NCBI RefSeq assembly: GCF_003931915.1
Contig: NZ_RSAA01000007.1
Location: 1 to 64,000, forward strand
DNA: 64,000 bases
DNA from: Saccharopolyspora rhizosphaerae
Lineage (GTDB): Bacteria > Actinomycetota > Actinomycetes > Mycobacteriales > Pseudonocardiaceae
Direction of reading: 5' to 3'
Shown here: one piece after another, positions 61,881-64,000 of the stretch
Position numbering within the stretch: position 1 is the first letter of the stretch
Layout of the letters: each line of letters opens with the position of its first letter
Made by a program: the position numbers and the translations under genes
Notes under the pieces: model-generated
The model's input: the letters and a program-made list of their open reading frames with translations, nothing else
Told to the model about the DNA's origin: nothing
The model's database searches: none

Positions 61881-62432
61881 ATGAGTCGTTCCGAGGACGC
61901 CCACGCGCGGCTGACCGACCTGGCGCTGCACGCGCGTCGCGGTGACCCGCACGCGATGGAGACCTTCATCCGGGAGAGCCAGCACGACGTCTGGCGCTTC
62001 GTCGCGCACCTCGCCGGACCGCACCTCGCCGACGACCTCGCGCAGGAGACGTTCCTGCGCGCCTTCCGCAGCGTCCGCCGCTTCACCGCCCGTTCCTCGG
62101 CCCGGACGTGGCTGCTGAGCATCGCCCGTCGCGTGGTCGTCGACCAGATCCGCTACGAGCGTTCGCGCCCGCGCACCACCTACGTCAGCGCCGACCTCGA
62201 CACCACCTCCTCGGACACCGGTTTCGAGGACGTCGTCGCGCTCAACCTGCTGCTGCGCGACCTGGACCCGGAGCGCCGCGAAGCCCTCGTCCTCACCCAG
62301 GTCCTCGGACTCCCCTACGCCGACGCCGCGCACATCGCCGGCTGCCCGGTGGGGACCATCCGCTCGCGAGTCGCCCGTGCCCGGGAGCAGCTGCTCACCA
62401 CCCAGCCCCGCTCCGACGAAGAAACCGGCTGA
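61881..62432 (+). CDS. ECF sigma factor (SigC-like)
   Basis: A 183-aa sigma factor with region 2 (FIRESQHDVWRFVAHLAGPHLADDLAQETFLRAFRSV) and region 4 (LPYADAAHIAGCPVGTIRSRVARAREQL). It resembles actinobacterial SigC/ECF39-type factors. The next gene encodes a zinc-finger membrane protein that is probably its anti-sigma factor. ATG at 61881 has no strong ribosome site, and transcription may be leaderless. Confidence 0.9.
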   Translation: MSRSEDAHARLTDLALHARRGDPHAMETFIRESQHDVWRFVAHLAGPHLADDLAQETFLRAFRSVRRFTARSSARTWLLSIARRVVVDQIRYERSRPRTTYVSADLDTTSSDTGFEDVVALNLLLRDLDPERREALVLTQVLGLPYADAAHIAGCPVGTIRSRVARAREQLLTTQPRSDEETG

Positions 62433-62506
62433 CCTCGCCGCGGCCGGGACAGCGCGACTTCGGACCCGCCGGGAACTCCTGCGCGGCGGGGAGCGACAGT
62501 AAGGGC

Positions 62507-63193
62507 GTGGAGTGTTCTGTTTGCCGGGAGGCGCTGTCGGCCCGGCTCGACGGCGAGGACCCGCCGGTGGCCGCGGCTGGAGTGGAGCGGCACCTGGCCG
62601 CGTGCGACGAGTGCCGGGCCTGGCAAGCTCGCGCCGTCGCGTTGAGCAGGGAGTTGCGGGTTCGCGCGGTGCCGAGCACGCCGGACCTGACCGACTCGGT
62701 GCTGCGGGCGCTGCCCGCGCCCACCGCTCGGCGGTGGCCCCGGGTGCTGCTGGGTGCGGTCGCCGCGGTGCAGGTCGCGCTGGGCGCGCTGCAGCTGCTC
62801 GGCGCCGGAGGGCACGAGGCCATGGCCGGGCACCTGTTCCACGAGAGCAGCGCCTGGAACCTCGCCCTGGGCGCCGGTTTCGGTGGGGCGGCCTGGCGGG
62901 CTCGCGCGAGTGCCGGCGTGCTGCCGGTGCTGAGCGCGTTCCTGGCCGTGCTCACCGTCGTCAGCGTCCAGGACGTCCTCACCGGCGGGGTCTCGGCCGG
63001 TCGCCTCGTCTCGCACCTGCCGCTGGTGGCGGCGCTGGTGCTGTTGCTGGTGATCCGCCACGACCACCGCGACCGCGAGCCCGGCCCACGACAGGGCCTC
63101 CGCCACGACGAGAACACCGCCATCACCGACGTGCCGGACGACCCGCAGCCACCCCGCGAACTCGGCCCCACCGCCTACCGCGAAGCGGGTTGA
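62507..63193 (+). CDS. zf-HC2 membrane protein, likely anti-sigma factor
   Basis: A 228-aa protein. The N-terminal zinc-binding anti-sigma motif is intact (VECSVCREALSARLDGE ... HLAACDECRAW, Cys/His ligands), and about four transmembrane segments follow from residue 85. A polar C-terminal tail ends it. Proteins of this shape hold an ECF sigma factor at the membrane. It lies 74 bases after the sigma gene. GTG at 62507 fits the AAGGGC site. Confidence 0.85.
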   Translation: MECSVCREALSARLDGEDPPVAAAGVERHLAACDECRAWQARAVALSRELRVRAVPSTPDLTDSVLRALPAPTARRWPRVLLGAVAAVQVALGALQLLGAGGHEAMAGHLFHESSAWNLALGAGFGGAAWRARASAGVLPVLSAFLAVLTVVSVQDVLTGGVSAGRLVSHLPLVAALVLLLVIRHDHRDREPGPRQGLRHDENTAITDVPDDPQPPRELGPTAYREAG

Positions 63194-63688
63194 GCCTGCT
63201 CAGCGCTGCGGCGGAGCCGCCGTTCCCGGCCCTGCGCCGCCAGGCGCTCCCGGAACTTCGCGCGAACTTCGACGCCCGAAGTCCCCCTCGTCATTCGCGA
63301 GAAGTTCGAAGGCAGCTCCGCCCTCCGCACCGCGCAGCTTCCGAGCGAGGGGGCCAGCACGTGGCGACGTCGCCCCCCGCTCGACCCGACGCCCGAAGTC
63401 CCCTCGAAGTTCGCGCGAAGTTGGACGGGAATCCGCCCTCAGCGCCGCAGCTTCCGAGCTAGGGGCGAGCACGCGCGGCGCCGCCCACCTGCTCGATCCG
63501 AGGCTCGGGATCCCCTCGACGTTCGCGCGAAGTTCGAGAGGGGCTCCGCCCTCGGCGCCGCAGCTTCCGAGGTAAGAGGCGAGGCACGCAGCGACCTCGC
63601 ACCAGCCTGCTCGAAGGGTGGCGCGTGGAGTCCACGGCCGCTCGGGCTCTCCACCGGCTCAGCTGAGCGGCCGCGACCGATCAGAGGC
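63194..63688. other. Gene-free region made of tandem repeats
   Basis: About 495 bases between convergent genes, mostly the tandem array below. I see no coding sequence. Confidence 0.7.
63271..63619. repeat. Three tandem repeats of about 115 bases
   Basis: Units start at 63271, 63388 and 63500 (spacings 117 and 112). Each runs GACGCCCGAAGTCCCCTCG, then a TTCGCGCGAAGTT-type palindrome, then CTCCGCCCTC-GCGCCGCAGCTTCCGAG and a variable GAGGC-rich tail. A further isolated palindrome (GGAACTTCGCGCGAAC) lies at 63252. The repeats combine the dispersed palindrome family with a longer unit. Confidence 0.8.
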
Positions 63689-64000
63689 TCAGCGTTTGCG
63701 GCCTACTGCGGCCCAGTAGTAGGCGCTGTGCGGGTCGACCTGGTGCTCCGGGTGCAGCTTGGTGACCCCGCCGGGTTCGTCGTCCGGTCGCCACGCCAGC
63801 ACCGGCGCGACACCGGGCTCGACCAGGTCCATTCCCTGGAAGAACGAGGCGACCTCGTCCTGGCTGCGCGGCTGGAACGGGATCCCGGACCGCTCCGCGG
63901 AGGCCACCACACCGGCCATCGCCTCGGGGTCGAAGTCGGCGGTGGGGTGGGTGATCGCCAGGTAGCTGCCGGACGGGACCGCGTCGAGAAGCTTGCCGAG
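63689..64000 (-). CDS. S-adenosyl methyltransferase (DUF574-type), C-terminal part
   Basis: The last 103 residues of a minus-strand gene whose start lies beyond the right edge. The sequence (LLDAVPSGSYLAITHPTADFDPEAM ... FFQGMDLVEPGVAPVLAWRPD ... YYWAAVGRKR) matches the C-terminus of the actinobacterial SAM-dependent methyltransferase family (DUF574). Such proteins are numerous in actinomycetes and their substrates are unknown. The stop is at 63689. Confidence 0.88.
   Translation of the reverse strand, partial: LGKLLDAVPSGSYLAITHPTADFDPEAMAGVVASAERSGIPFQPRSQDEVASFFQGMDLVEPGVAPVLAWRPDDEPGGVTKLHPEHQVDPHSAYYWAAVGRKR

Noticed and set aside
63271-63619. Possible CRISPR array
   Set aside because: Three units over 110 bases long, imperfect, no constant repeat-spacer alternation, no cas genes.

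Overview
The window is about 71% G+C and uses GTG starts, four-base GTGA/ATGA stop-start overlaps and strong G/C third-position bias throughout. Gene families such as an mce operon, a LAL-type LuxR regulator, katG-furA, a class F sortase, Excalibur and S-adenosyl methyltransferase (DUF574-type) proteins point to a filamentous actinomycete, most likely of the Pseudonocardiaceae (Saccharopolyspora/Amycolatopsis-like). The family assignment is inference; Actinomycetota is secure. Nothing indicates a phage or plasmid. The window reads as chromosome with several catabolic islands.

Layout. (1) 0.35-8.3 kb: a probable indole-3-acetic acid (auxin) degradation locus of the iac type. Genes iacH, iacI-like, iacG and a PAS histidine kinase are on the minus strand, and iacA-B-C-D-E on the plus strand. 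Two promoters in the locus share a 16-nt motif. (2) 8.4-14.5 kb: an exported Pro/Thr-rich protein with a class F sortase, an SRPBCC protein, a spermidine-synthase-like protein, a LysR regulator, a DUF4185 protein and a DUF4442 hotdog protein. (3) 14.6-17.7 kb: a small membrane protein coupled to a 918-aa P-loop NTPase with C-terminal TPR-like repeats. (4) 17.8-20.4 kb: katG-furA. (5) 20.4-21.45 kb: about 1 kb of gene-free degenerate palindromic repeats. (6) 21.45-35.4 kb: a cytochrome P450, a complete mce operon (yrbEA-yrbEB-mceABCDEF-mas-mas) and a LAL regulator.

(7) 35.5-41.1 kb: a small basic protein and the NAD-dependent molybdenum formate dehydrogenase operon fdsGBAD. (8) 41.5-46.8 kb: PQQ biosynthesis, with pqqABCDE on the minus strand, a second pqqA plus a Rieske ferredoxin on the plus strand, and a GAF-LytTR regulator. 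(9) 47.0-51.2 kb: LysR, a zinc-type polyol dehydrogenase with an MHS transporter, and a divergent GntR with a clear operator. (10) 51.6-56.4 kb: an Ltp-type lipoprotein, then a LacI-controlled sugar or polyol catabolic operon (Gfo/Idh, DUF993, TIM-barrel isomerase). (11) 56.4-64.0 kb: a frameshifted thioesterase, an SDR, an Excalibur/nuclease-like membrane protein, a small unknown protein, a glutamate decarboxylase-type enzyme, an ECF sigma factor with its zinc-finger membrane partner, and the C-terminus of a methyltransferase running off the window end.

Themes. The catabolic modules (auxin, formate, PQQ-dependent oxidation, polyol/sugar, mce lipid import) suggest a soil or plant-associated saprophyte. 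The intergenic regions are unusual. A family of palindromes built on TTCGCGCGAA recurs at 10.3, 20.8-21.3, 59.4-59.6 and 63.2-63.6 kb. A separate foldback element occurs twice (0.17 and 10.4 kb), with a compensatory base change that suggests a conserved RNA hairpin.
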